Below are positions 1-5,046 of a DNA stretch of 5,046 bases, in pieces. The DNA comes from Rikenellaceae bacterium. Lineage in GTDB: Bacteria > Bacteroidota > Bacteroidia > Bacteroidales > Rikenellaceae. The notes beneath the pieces were generated by a model. The model was not told the DNA's origin and made no database searches. It saw only the letters and a list, made by a program, of their open reading frames with translations. The DNA is taken from assembly GCA_021203585.1 (NCBI GenBank), contig JAJQAW010000219.1, positions 1 through 5,046 on the forward strand. The letters run 5' to 3'. A program made the position numbers and the translations under genes. Every line of letters begins with the position of its first letter. Position 1 is the stretch's first letter.

Positions 1-343
1 TCAGGTAGGCATCTTTAAAACCCACGCCTCCTTTATCGGTCACATCCAATTGGAATACCGCGGAAGCAATCCCCTCTTCGAAGGTGAATTTAATCCGGCC
101 GCGCCGAACACCGATCCGGTTGAAAGAATCCTCTCCGGCTTTTTCATTGCCCGAGCCGACTTTCAACGAAGCATCCTCCTGCCCCCATTGGTATTGCGCT
201 TGAATGTAACCCGATACTTTCAAGCGATTCATTTTAGTGATCTCTTTTTCCAGTGCATTCAGACGGTTTTCAATCGAAGCGTCCTGGGCTTTTGCGGAGC
301 CTACCACCAGTGCTGCAATCAGCAATAAAGTCAATTTCTTCAT
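1..343 (-). CDS. Phosphate-selective porin (OprO/OprP-like) outer-membrane protein, 5' part only
   Basis: The first 114 codons are present and the rest runs off the left edge. The start at 343 is supported by a typical signal peptide: MKK, a hydrophobic stretch (LTLLLIAALVVGS), then AKAQ with probable signal peptidase I cleavage near residue 19 or 20. Next comes a short heptad-like segment (IENRLNALEKEI, about residues 23-35), then LKVSGYIQAQYQW, which reads as the first beta strand of a barrel. Further strands follow (IGVRRGRIKFTFEEG, then VFQLDVTDKGGVGFKDAYL). The short N-terminal coiled coil followed by 'SGYIQAQYQ' and an 'RRGR' strand is characteristic of Bacteroidota porins of the phosphate-selective porin O/P family, which form outer-membrane channels. 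True substrate specificity cannot be read from this fragment. It is probably a monocistronic gene, lying 221 bases downstream of comF. Confidence 0.85.
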   Translation of the reverse strand, partial: MKKLTLLLIAALVVGSAKAQDASIENRLNALEKEITKMNRLKVSGYIQAQYQWGQEDASLKVGSGNEKAGEDSFNRIGVRRGRIKFTFEEGIASAVFQLDVTDKGGVGFKDAYL

Positions 344-366
344 AAGTTTTCAAAGTTTGTCAGGGG

Positions 367-374
367 CAAAACTA
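367..374 (-). promoter_or_regulatory. Candidate Bacteroidota -7 promoter element for the porin gene
   Basis: On the minus strand this reads TAGTTTTG, an exact match to the Bacteroidota -7 consensus TAnnTTTG. It ends 23 bases before the porin ATG, which would give a short leader. No good TTG/TTTG -33 element lies at the usual 19-21 base spacing (the nearest TTG is about 25 bases upstream), so the call rests on the -7 box alone. Confidence 0.35.
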
Positions 375-564
375 TAGCCTCCGTTTTACGAAGTCTCGAC
401 AATCCGGTTACAAAGTAATTACAGGTCCTCGAACCCCGATGAAAGAGAGCCAAACGACGTTGAATTTTCCGGAAAACTTTCCACGCTTCTCGGTTGCTGA
501 GTTTTTCCGGGATAAAAAAGTCCCAGGAAATATTACTGAATGGAATAAAATGCTTCGAAATGGG

Positions 565-1287
565 TTATTGGAAATCGCGCGCGGATGCCGTAAGCACCGC
601 CACACTGATGCGGCATAAGTTTGTTTTAGCGCGGATTGCTTCGGCGCAAGAATCGAGCGTGGCTCCGGTAGTCAGTACATCATCCACCAGCAGAATGTGT
701 TTATTTTCCACTTTTTTCGGATCTCGAAGCACAAAAATTCCCGAAACGTTCTCCCAACGGTCGGTCGAATCGTGCAGCGTTTGGCTCCGATTGTGAACGG
801 TACGAACAAGATTTCCGGTACTCACCGGTTTACCGAGCGCCCGAGCGATGCCTCGGGAAAGATGCTCCGACTGATTGTATCCACGTTTTAGACGGCGCAA
901 CGGATGGAGCGGAACCGGAAGAATCAGATCGATATCGTCATAGTATCCCGAAAGTTTCATCTCTTGCCCCAACCAGGTTCCCAGCGCGTGAGCCAATGCC
1001 GGTTTACCGTTATATTTGAATCGGTGGACGAGATCGGCGTAACCGGTATGCTTTTCATAAAAAAAGAGCGCGCAGGCCTGCTCCGCCATAAATAGGGCAT
1101 ACATTTTTCCCCGGATGGGATTTTCGGGCTTAGTCCAGGTATAGGTCAACGGCATGTGCCAGCGGCAGGCGGTACAGATAAACTGCTCCCCCTCGACCAG
1201 GAGCCAGCCGCACACCACACAGAGTTGCGGAATGAACAGATGGAACAAGGAAAGAAGATGGGTTCGTATATTTTTCCTAACTCGCAT
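565..1287 (-). CDS. comF: ComF family protein (phosphoribosyltransferase-like, DNA-uptake/competence related)
   Basis: 240 residues, the usual length for ComF/GntX proteins. Seen directly: an N-terminal four-cysteine zinc-ribbon-like motif (CVVC at 23-26 and CTAC at 38-41), the family block FKYNG at 90-94, the conserved stretch ILPVPLHPLRRLKRGYNQSE (about 122-141), and a type I phosphoribosyltransferase PRPP-binding loop at about 198-210 (ILLVDDVLTTGAT). In naturally competent bacteria ComF homologues act in the cytosol in handling imported single-stranded DNA; GntX was named from gluconate metabolism. The enzymatic reaction, if any, is not established. The start at 1287 places the Cys motif where family members usually have it; no clear Shine-Dalgarno sequence is visible, which is normal for Bacteroidota. 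It is separated from both neighbours by gaps and probably transcribed alone. No frameshift or missing motif is seen. Confidence 0.93.
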   Translation of the reverse strand: MRVRKNIRTHLLSLFHLFIPQLCVVCGWLLVEGEQFICTACRWHMPLTYTWTKPENPIRGKMYALFMAEQACALFFYEKHTGYADLVHRFKYNGKPALAHALGTWLGQEMKLSGYYDDIDLILPVPLHPLRRLKRGYNQSEHLSRGIARALGKPVSTGNLVRTVHNRSQTLHDSTDRWENVSGIFVLRDPKKVENKHILLVDDVLTTGATLDSCAEAIRAKTNLCRISVAVLTASARDFQ

Positions 1288-1359
1288 AGCCTAAAAGTAA
1301 CACATTACCGGCAAAAAGGAGTATCTTCTGAAAAGATTTTTTCCATTTCGCAAATAATT

Positions 1360-1380
1360 ACTCCACGCCGGCAGTGGAGT
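1360..1380. repeat. Inverted repeat (7-bp arms) upstream of comF
   Basis: The arms ACTCCAC and GTGGAGT flank a 7-base loop containing the palindrome GCCGGC. The repeat lies about 73-93 bases upstream of the comF start and beyond the terminator of the preceding gene. It could be an operator, a leader hairpin or a degraded second terminator. On the minus strand it is followed by an AT-rich stretch (AATTATTT) but not a clean T run, so I do not call it a terminator. Confidence 0.4.
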
Positions 1381-1418
1381 TCCGGCCCATGACGGCGCAA
1401 AGCGGTAACCGGGAAAAT

Positions 1419-1448
1419 AAAAAAAGCGAGGCGGTGCCTCGCTTTTTT
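1419..1448 (-). terminator. Rho-independent terminator of the YrzE-like membrane protein gene
   Basis: A perfect 7-bp stem (GCGAGGC / GCCTCGC) with a 3-base loop is flanked by an A run on the left and six T on the right. On the minus strand it follows the stop codon of the membrane-protein gene by about 13 bases and ends in a T run. It is symmetric enough to work in both directions, but no plus-strand gene ends here. Confidence 0.9.
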
Positions 1449-1461
1449 CTGAATAGCTGCG

Positions 1462-2514
1462 TTAGGCTTCCATGCCTTCCCGGGTCATGCGGGTACCGAA
1501 CATACCCATAACCGCAGAAACAGCGGCTCCTACCAGCAGAGCAAAGAAAAACCAAATCATGTTCCACGCCGCCCGGTTGGCTGCTTTTTCCGCATCCTGG
1601 CGCAATTCCGCTTTCCGGGAACTCCATTCCTGGCGGGCCTGTTCCACATTTTGACGCATCTGATGCAAGTTCTCACGACCTTCCTGAGCCGCTACTACGT
1701 AATAATCGACCAGATCCTCGGCCTCAGCCTGGGTTAATCTCGGGTTATCCGCGATGGCTTTCCGCACCGCTTCCCGGTCTACCACGCGGAACACTTTCTC
1801 CGCCCGCTCGTTGGTCCGTTGCAGAAAACCGTCGATATGCTGCTCTGCCCGATGCGGGTTAGCCACGGAACGTTTCACCGTGCGTTGGTAATCGTTCTGT
1901 ACCGCACGCATTTGTCGTTGCACGTATTCCGGTTGAAATTCCCGAACACCGCTTCTGCGCAGCGATTGGCGCACTTCGGGACGAATTTCATCCCGTTCCC
2001 CATCCAGGTCGATATCGCCGAACAAATTCCTCAGCTCGCGGCCCATCATCGATCGTTCTCCTCGCATGGGCGAGCTCGGTCCGGAAAGAACCTGACCGGC
2101 CATAGAAGTAACCGATCCGAATATGTTCCCGGCCAGTTTGGCCACGCCCGAAAGGAACATGCCCATTAAAAGCGCGCTTAAGAGCAACGTAGTAGCCCAG
2201 GTCAGAAAACCGTGAATCATGCCGTCGAATCCGGCCAGTTTACCGGCAACCCAACCGCCGGCAGCCAGTGCGGCCAACCAGGAAATAATCCACCAAATGA
2301 TCAGTCCGACTCCCATGCCGTGCGTAGGTTGACTGTCCGTGGGGTCGAATGCCCATAGACCAATGGCCATACCGATAAAGGAAAGCAAAATCAAAGTAGC
2401 CAAAACGGTGATTACGCCGCCGATAATAGCTCCCCAGGAGACCCGTTTTCTTTTTCGGTGGACCGGGCCATAGCCTACCTCTACCGTTTCGTGATAAGTC
2501 ACATTATTGTCCAT
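1462..2514 (-). CDS. YrzE/'PhnA-like' four-helix membrane protein of unknown function
   Basis: 350 residues from the start at 2514. Three N-terminal membrane helices are clear: about 26-54 (VSWGAIIGGVITVLATLILL...), 67-94 (glycine/tryptophan rich, IIWWIISWLAALAAGGWVAG) and 100-129. A long charged, alanine/glutamate/arginine-rich middle follows (about 150-312, probably helical or coiled-coil), containing an 'RLTQAEAEDLVDYY' segment, and then a fourth helix at about 317-340. The VSWGAI...G opening, the GGWVAG motif, the HG.L.W third helix and the C-terminal NRAAWNMIW...FG.R helix match the proteins loosely annotated 'PhnA-like' or YrzE/TIGR04086-type. Their biochemical role is unknown, and the link to phosphonate metabolism is only nominal. 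An upstream in-frame start (2637) would add 41 residues with no hydrophobic or family character (Cys, His and Arg rich), so MDNNVTYH is the better start. It diverges from the CsgG operon and is followed by a strong terminator. Confidence 0.75.
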   Translation of the reverse strand: MDNNVTYHETVEVGYGPVHRKRKRVSWGAIIGGVITVLATLILLSFIGMAIGLWAFDPTDSQPTHGMGVGLIIWWIISWLAALAAGGWVAGKLAGFDGMIHGFLTWATTLLLSALLMGMFLSGVAKLAGNIFGSVTSMAGQVLSGPSSPMRGERSMMGRELRNLFGDIDLDGERDEIRPEVRQSLRRSGVREFQPEYVQRQMRAVQNDYQRTVKRSVANPHRAEQHIDGFLQRTNERAEKVFRVVDREAVRKAIADNPRLTQAEAEDLVDYYVVAAQEGRENLHQMRQNVEQARQEWSSRKAELRQDAEKAANRAAWNMIWFFFALLVGAAVSAVMGMFGTRMTREGMEA

Positions 2515-2743
2515 ATTCGTTTGTTTTAAATGAATGAAATGATTCACCTCCCATAAACAATTCTTATGCCTGAATCGGTACGCAGTGGATTCGTAGTCCT
2601 GATCGAGAATGCAAATCCGGCTGCTCCGCTCCATCATTTGACGAAAATTGTAACTTTATCGACCATTGTCCGTTAAAGAGGTAGATTCCGAAATCAAACC
2701 GGATCACAATACATACGAGTCGATAACTGAAAGAATTGAGGTG
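2515..2743. promoter_or_regulatory. Divergent intergenic region, presumed promoters of the membrane protein and the CsgG operon
   Basis: This 229-base gap separates two genes transcribed away from each other, so promoters in both directions are inferred. No perfect TAnnTTTG box was found on either strand. The best plus-strand match is TAACTTTA at 2651-2658 (last base off consensus), without a properly spaced -33 box. In-frame extensions of both flanking genes into the gap look non-coding. No Shine-Dalgarno at good spacing precedes the CsgG start; GAGGTG abuts the ATG directly. Confidence 0.45.
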
Positions 2744-3634
2744 ATGAAAAAAACATTCTTCATGCTGGGACTCCTATCCTTCCTGCTTCCCGTACAGGGA
2801 ATATCTCAGGAGTGTCCGCGTAGTCTGAAACGTAAAGTGGCCATCGGACGGTTCTCCAACGAGACCCAATATGCCAAAAGTATCTTCTATGACAAAGAAA
2901 ATGATCCGATGGGAAAACAAGCTTCGGATATTCTTGCCGCAAAATTAGCCGCGACCGAAAAATTTCTGCTCATCGAACGGCAGGATTACGACCGGATCGC
3001 CGAAGAACTTCGTACGGCGGGTACCGTCTCCCAAAACATCGGCGCAGATTATCTGATCGTGGGCTCGATTACCGAATACGGCCGTAAAACAGTTGGCCGG
3101 CAACGGCGTTTTTCCAACAGCAAGCAACAAATTGTCGAGGCCGGAGTAAGCATTCGACTGGTGGACGTCTCCATCGGCCTGATTGTTTTTTCCGGGGAAG
3201 CAAAAGGGGAAGCGGTGACCGAAAATAAGCGGGTGATAGGCCTCGGAGGACAAGCGGATTACGACGCCACCTTATCGGACAAAGCCATTTCCGCCGCTAT
3301 CGGCAAACTGACCGAACAGATTCTCTTTACCTGTATGGATAATCCCTGGAAAGCGTATTTGTTGTCTGAACAGGAGGGAATTTATTTTGTTTTCGGCGGC
3401 AAAAGTCAGGGAATCCTGCCCGGCGATGAATATGTGGTCATGGAAAAAGGAGCCCGGGTAAAAAATCCGCAAACGGGTATGATGATCGAATTACCCGGCA
3501 AAGAAGCTGCTCGAATTCGTATCGACCAAACCCTCGGCAGCACGGTTACGGATGAAATCTCCATAGCCACACTCATTTCCAGGGAGGTAGACGACTCCCG
3601 TTTGGAACACTATTTTATCACAGATATTCAATAA
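2744..3634 (+). CDS. CsgG/HfaB-family outer-membrane assembly protein with extra C-terminal domain
   Basis: 296 residues from ATG 2744. A signal peptide (MKKTFFMLGLLSFLLPVQGIS) is followed directly by QEC, so cleavage is probably by signal peptidase I. The Cys at residue 23 is preceded by Q-E and does not form a lipobox, unlike E. coli CsgG, which is a lipoprotein. The CsgG-type domain covers about 30-200: KVAIGRFSNET (31-41), ASDILAAKLAATEKFLLIER (60-79), then GADYLIVGSITEYG (100-113), VSIRLVDVSIGLIVFSGEAKG (135-155) and a final helix to about 196. Residues 205-285 form an added beta-rich domain (GGKSQGILPGDEY... NPQTGMMIELPGKEAARIRI) resembling the C-terminal domain of FlgT-like proteins; that is my pattern-based inference. 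CsgG proteins form outer-membrane pores or assembly factors. It is the first gene of a four-gene operon, 8 bases ahead of the next. An upstream TTG at 2666 would add 26 polar residues before the signal peptide and is rejected. Confidence 0.88.
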   Translation: MKKTFFMLGLLSFLLPVQGISQECPRSLKRKVAIGRFSNETQYAKSIFYDKENDPMGKQASDILAAKLAATEKFLLIERQDYDRIAEELRTAGTVSQNIGADYLIVGSITEYGRKTVGRQRRFSNSKQQIVEAGVSIRLVDVSIGLIVFSGEAKGEAVTENKRVIGLGGQADYDATLSDKAISAAIGKLTEQILFTCMDNPWKAYLLSEQEGIYFVFGGKSQGILPGDEYVVMEKGARVKNPQTGMMIELPGKEAARIRIDQTLGSTVTDEISIATLISREVDDSRLEHYFITDIQ

Positions 3635-3642
3635 GCTACGCC

Positions 3643-4038
3643 ATGAAAAAGTTTGCCGGAATATGCGCGCTGATGATCATAGCCGCCTCGATGACTTCCT
3701 GCGAGAAGAGGATGTACGCCACGTATGCTTCAGGGATGGATCAGGTAGCTTTCCTGACCGTAGTCAGCGTAGGAGAACGGCCTTCACAGGTCTTCGTCGT
3801 GGTCGACGGAACGGAACACTTCTATGGAAAAGTGGAAAAGGAAAAAAATTACCGCAAAGCGATACCCCTGGAGCTTACTCCGGGTTACCATTCCGTTCAG
3901 GTAAAAGAAGACGGAAAAATCATCGCTTCGGAAGATTTTATATCGGTTTGCAGCAAACCAAACGATTACGGATCAAATGAAAAGAGCGGTATGGATCGGA
4001 TCGATTTTGCTCCTTTGTGTATCTTGCGTAAGCAGTAA
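3643..4038 (+). CDS. Small lipoprotein of unknown function, tail probably frameshifted
   Basis: 131 residues as read. The N-terminus is a lipoprotein signal peptide: MKKFAGICALMIIAASMTSC, with lipidation expected at Cys20. The mature part has alternating beta-type segments (QVAFLTVVSVGERPSQVFVV, then DGTEHFYGKV) followed by LELTPGYHSVQVKEDGKII (about 76-94). The 'PGYHSVQVKEDGK' hairpin recalls PEGA- or Ig-like domains, but I do not recognise the family. After about residue 98 the reading frame becomes polar and irregular and runs 62 bases into the DUF4810 gene. A -1 frame change at about 3930-3940 gives instead FYIGLQQTKRLRIK and a stop at 3978-3980, overlapping the DUF4810 ATG as ATGA. I therefore think the intended product is about 113 residues and that the sequence carries a one-base loss or an error. 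The gene lies 8 bases after the CsgG gene and is presumably part of the same envelope complex. Confidence 0.72.
   Translation: MKKFAGICALMIIAASMTSCEKRMYATYASGMDQVAFLTVVSVGERPSQVFVVVDGTEHFYGKVEKEKNYRKAIPLELTPGYHSVQVKEDGKIIASEDFISVCSKPNDYGSNEKSGMDRIDFAPLCILRKQ
3930..3980 (+). other. Alternative -1 frame tail of the small lipoprotein (putative frameshift site)
   Basis: In the frame one base back from the lipoprotein gene, the codons read GRFYIGLQQTKRLRIK followed by TGA at 3978-3980. This is a beta-strand-like ending that continues the VQVKEDGKIIASE hairpin better than the polar tail in the called frame. The TGA overlaps the DUF4810 ATG by ATGA, the same arrangement as the DUF4810-GNA1162 junction. 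There is no canonical X XXY YYZ slippery heptamer nearby; the closest homopolymers are A5 at 3915-3919 and T4 at 3936-3939. The region is best explained by a one-base deletion, real or from sequencing. Confidence 0.55.
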
Positions 4039-4321
4039 AGAATTTTACGACTGGAAAGGATACAATGATGCCGTGTACAAATACGTGAAGGCTCCTACCG
4101 AGCAAAACCGCCAAAAACTAATCGGGATCTATCGGGAAATCATCGAAAACCCCTATTCCATCCGGGAAGTACCCCCGCCTGGCATGTATGCGGACTACGG
4201 TTTCCTGCTCTTAGAGACCGGAGAAACGGAAAGGGCACTGGAATTGTTAAAAAAAGAAACGGAAATTTATCCGGAATCGACTCCTTTCATCGAACGTATC
4301 GTCAAACGCCTGGAACCATGA
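3977..4321 (+). CDS. DUF4810 domain lipoprotein
   Basis: 114 residues. The signal peptide (MKRAVWIGSILLLCVSC) carries a lipobox-like CVSC with Cys17 as the likely lipidated residue; Cys14 fits less well. The mature protein shows the DUF4810 pattern: FYDWKGYNDAVYKYVKAPTE (23-42), a helix pair, then VPPPGMYADYGFLLLETGET (65-84) and ERALELLKKETEIYPEST (85-102). The last part reads like a TPR-type helical repeat with the typical 'YPES..F..R' ending. DUF4810 proteins have no assigned biochemical role but are encoded between CsgG-like and GNA1162 lipoproteins in several Gram-negative lineages, suggesting a shared envelope complex. Its signal-peptide codons overlap the called end of the preceding gene (62 bases), an overlap likely to be an artefact of a frameshift there. 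It overlaps the next gene by 4 bases (ATGA), indicating translational coupling. Confidence 0.88.
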   Translation: MKRAVWIGSILLLCVSCVSSKEFYDWKGYNDAVYKYVKAPTEQNRQKLIGIYREIIENPYSIREVPPPGMYADYGFLLLETGETERALELLKKETEIYPESTPFIERIVKRLEP

Positions 4322-4998
4322 AACCTGCATTTGTTTTCTTCCCGCTGGTGTTATGCCTGGTCGGCTGCGGAAGCACTCGTCAATCGGCTTCGTCCATACC
4401 TACCCGAGCCGAACACTTTGCAGATCTTTATGCCGAACAACCGCTTACCTTATTGGTGATGCCACCCATCAACCGAAGCACCAAAGTGGAGGCCAAAGAA
4501 TTAATGTACAGTTCGCTCACCGTTCCCCTGGCCGGAAAAGGGTATTATGTCTTGCCTGCGTTGTTGACCCAGGAAATACTCCGGCAGGAAAGCGCCTACG
4601 ATGCCGAACTCTTTGTGGAACAATCGTTGAAACGGTTCGGGGAAATCTTTGGAGTGGATGCCGTCCTGTTTACCACCATCCACCAATGGACCAAAAGCTC
4701 CATTACCACGGAGGTTACCGTTACGGTAGAATACCAATTAAAATCGGCAAAAACCGATAAACTACTGTTTCACCGCAAAGGTACGATCGTCTACACCCCC
4801 AAAACCGATAGCGGCCACTGGCTTTCCGATCTGTTGTCCGATGTGTTGCTTACGGCCATGAAAAAGGAAATCGATCTGGCTCGTACCTGCCACTACAACG
4901 CTTTCAGCGATCTGCCCTGCGGAATTTACCGGCCGGAATATCAACAAGACGGCCACCTGAGAGTGGGTTCCGAATCTTTCACCATAAAGCTGGAATAA
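4318..4998 (+). CDS. GNA1162/DUF799 family lipoprotein
   Basis: 226 residues. The signal peptide ends in a classical lipobox, LVGC, with lipidation at Cys17. Family features: PLTLLVMPPINRSTKVEAKE (42-61) as first strand and loop, LMYSSLTVPLAGKGYYVLP (62-80), TQEILRQ (84-90), LKRFGEIFGVDAVLFTTIHQ (104-123), a beta-rich stretch TTEVTVTVEYQLKS (130-143), and a C-terminal GIYRPEYQQDG (202-212). This matches the DUF799 family that includes the meningococcal antigen GNA1162, whose fold resembles the N-terminal part of TolB according to the literature as I remember it. The product is probably anchored to the inner leaflet of the outer membrane, facing the periplasm. Cys191 and Cys201 could form a disulfide (inference). 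It is the last gene of the operon, starting by ATGA overlap with DUF4810. The stop at 4996-4998 is followed at once by a second in-frame TAA and lies inside a 14-base tandem duplication. Confidence 0.9.
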   Translation: MKPAFVFFPLVLCLVGCGSTRQSASSIPTRAEHFADLYAEQPLTLLVMPPINRSTKVEAKELMYSSLTVPLAGKGYYVLPALLTQEILRQESAYDAELFVEQSLKRFGEIFGVDAVLFTTIHQWTKSSITTEVTVTVEYQLKSAKTDKLLFHRKGTIVYTPKTDSGHWLSDLLSDVLLTAMKKEIDLARTCHYNAFSDLPCGIYRPEYQQDGHLRVGSESFTIKLE

Positions 4999-5011
4999 TA
5001 AAGCTGGAATA
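4984..5011 (+). repeat. Perfect 14-bp tandem duplication across the GNA1162-type gene stop codon
   Basis: The unit ATAAAGCTGGAATA occurs at 4984-4997 and again at 4998-5011 with no mismatch. The first copy encodes the last residues (IKLE), and the stop codon spans the junction. The second copy is out of frame and non-coding, so the protein end is unaffected, and an in-frame second stop (4999-5001) results. Confidence 0.95.
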
Positions 5012-5016
5012 ACCGT

Positions 5017-5040
5017 TCCCACAGGCCATTTCTGATGGGA
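5017..5040 (+). terminator. Possible terminator hairpin after the CsgG operon
   Basis: The arms TCCCA+CAG (5017-5024) and CTG+A+TGGGA (5032-5040) can pair as an 8-bp stem with one bulged A and a 7-base loop, 18 bases past the stop. The window ends six bases later without a T run, so whether this is an intrinsic terminator cannot be decided here. Confidence 0.3.
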
Positions 5041-5046
5041 TAGTAA

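Noticed and set aside
408..605. 65-codon minus-strand reading frame between comF and the porin
   Set aside because: Overlaps the comF 3' end, has no recognisable domain or signal, and looks like chance.
494..1392. Several plus-strand reading frames opposite comF
   Set aside because: They are antisense shadows of a well-supported ComF gene and show no domain features.
1819..2169. 116-codon plus-strand reading frame opposite the membrane protein gene
   Set aside because: Antisense to a gene with clear membrane helices; the composition does not suggest a real protein.
2515..2637. Extension of the YrzE-like protein by 41 residues to an upstream ATG at 2637
   Set aside because: The added stretch is Cys/His/Arg-rich with no family character, and the MDNN start leads directly into the conserved VSWGAI helix.
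2651..2658. TAACTTTA as the -7 box of the CsgG operon
   Set aside because: One base off consensus, and the only nearby TTTG (2637-2640) is 10 bases upstream, too close for a -33 element; kept only as a note in the intergenic entry.
2666..2743. Upstream TTG start for the CsgG-like gene
   Set aside because: It would put 26 polar residues ahead of a clear signal peptide that begins at ATG 2744.
3915..3919. A5 run as a programmed -1 frameshift site
   Set aside because: The reading-frame context (GGA AAA ATC) does not permit tandem -1 re-pairing, and no downstream stimulatory structure was evident by eye.
4353..4760. 135-codon plus-strand reading frame within the GNA1162-type gene
   Set aside because: Alternate-frame shadow, rich in Arg/His/Cys and lacking domain features; the GNA1162 frame carries the lipobox and family motifs.

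Overview
The window looks like a Bacteroidota (Bacteroidetes) chromosome segment of mixed base composition. The evidence is an OprO/OprP-type porin with a TAnnTTTG-like promoter element, weak Shine-Dalgarno sequences, and a cluster of Cys-lipidated signal peptides next to a CsgG-family protein. I cannot name a genus. I see no mobile elements, RNA genes, CRISPR arrays or phage genes.

Left half (1-2514), all on the minus strand. In transcription order it holds a four-helix membrane protein of the YrzE/'PhnA-like' type (2514-1462), a strong hairpin terminator (1419-1448), a ComF-family phosphoribosyltransferase-like protein (1287-565), and the 5' part of a phosphate-selective-porin-like outer-membrane gene (343 to the window edge). 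Each has its own intergenic gap of roughly 170-220 bases, so these look like separate transcription units.

Right half (2744-4998), plus strand. This is a tight four-gene operon diverging from the membrane-protein gene: a CsgG-family protein with an extra C-terminal domain, a small unrecognised lipoprotein, a DUF4810 lipoprotein and a GNA1162/DUF799 lipoprotein. The CsgG + DUF4810 + GNA1162 trio is a known conserved envelope gene set, for example in Neisseria. Here a fourth small lipoprotein gene is inserted between CsgG and DUF4810. Gaps are 8 bases, then overlaps, so co-transcription and translational coupling are very likely. The products would form or service an outer-membrane-associated complex, but its substrate is not known from this sequence and no curli subunit genes are present.

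The most notable observation is in the small lipoprotein gene. As written it runs 62 bases into the DUF4810 gene. A single -1 frame change near 3930-3940 would instead give a tail ending at 3980 in an ATGA overlap, exactly like the next junction in the operon. This points to a frameshift mutation, a sequencing error, or less likely recoding. The last gene also ends inside a perfect 14-base tandem duplication.
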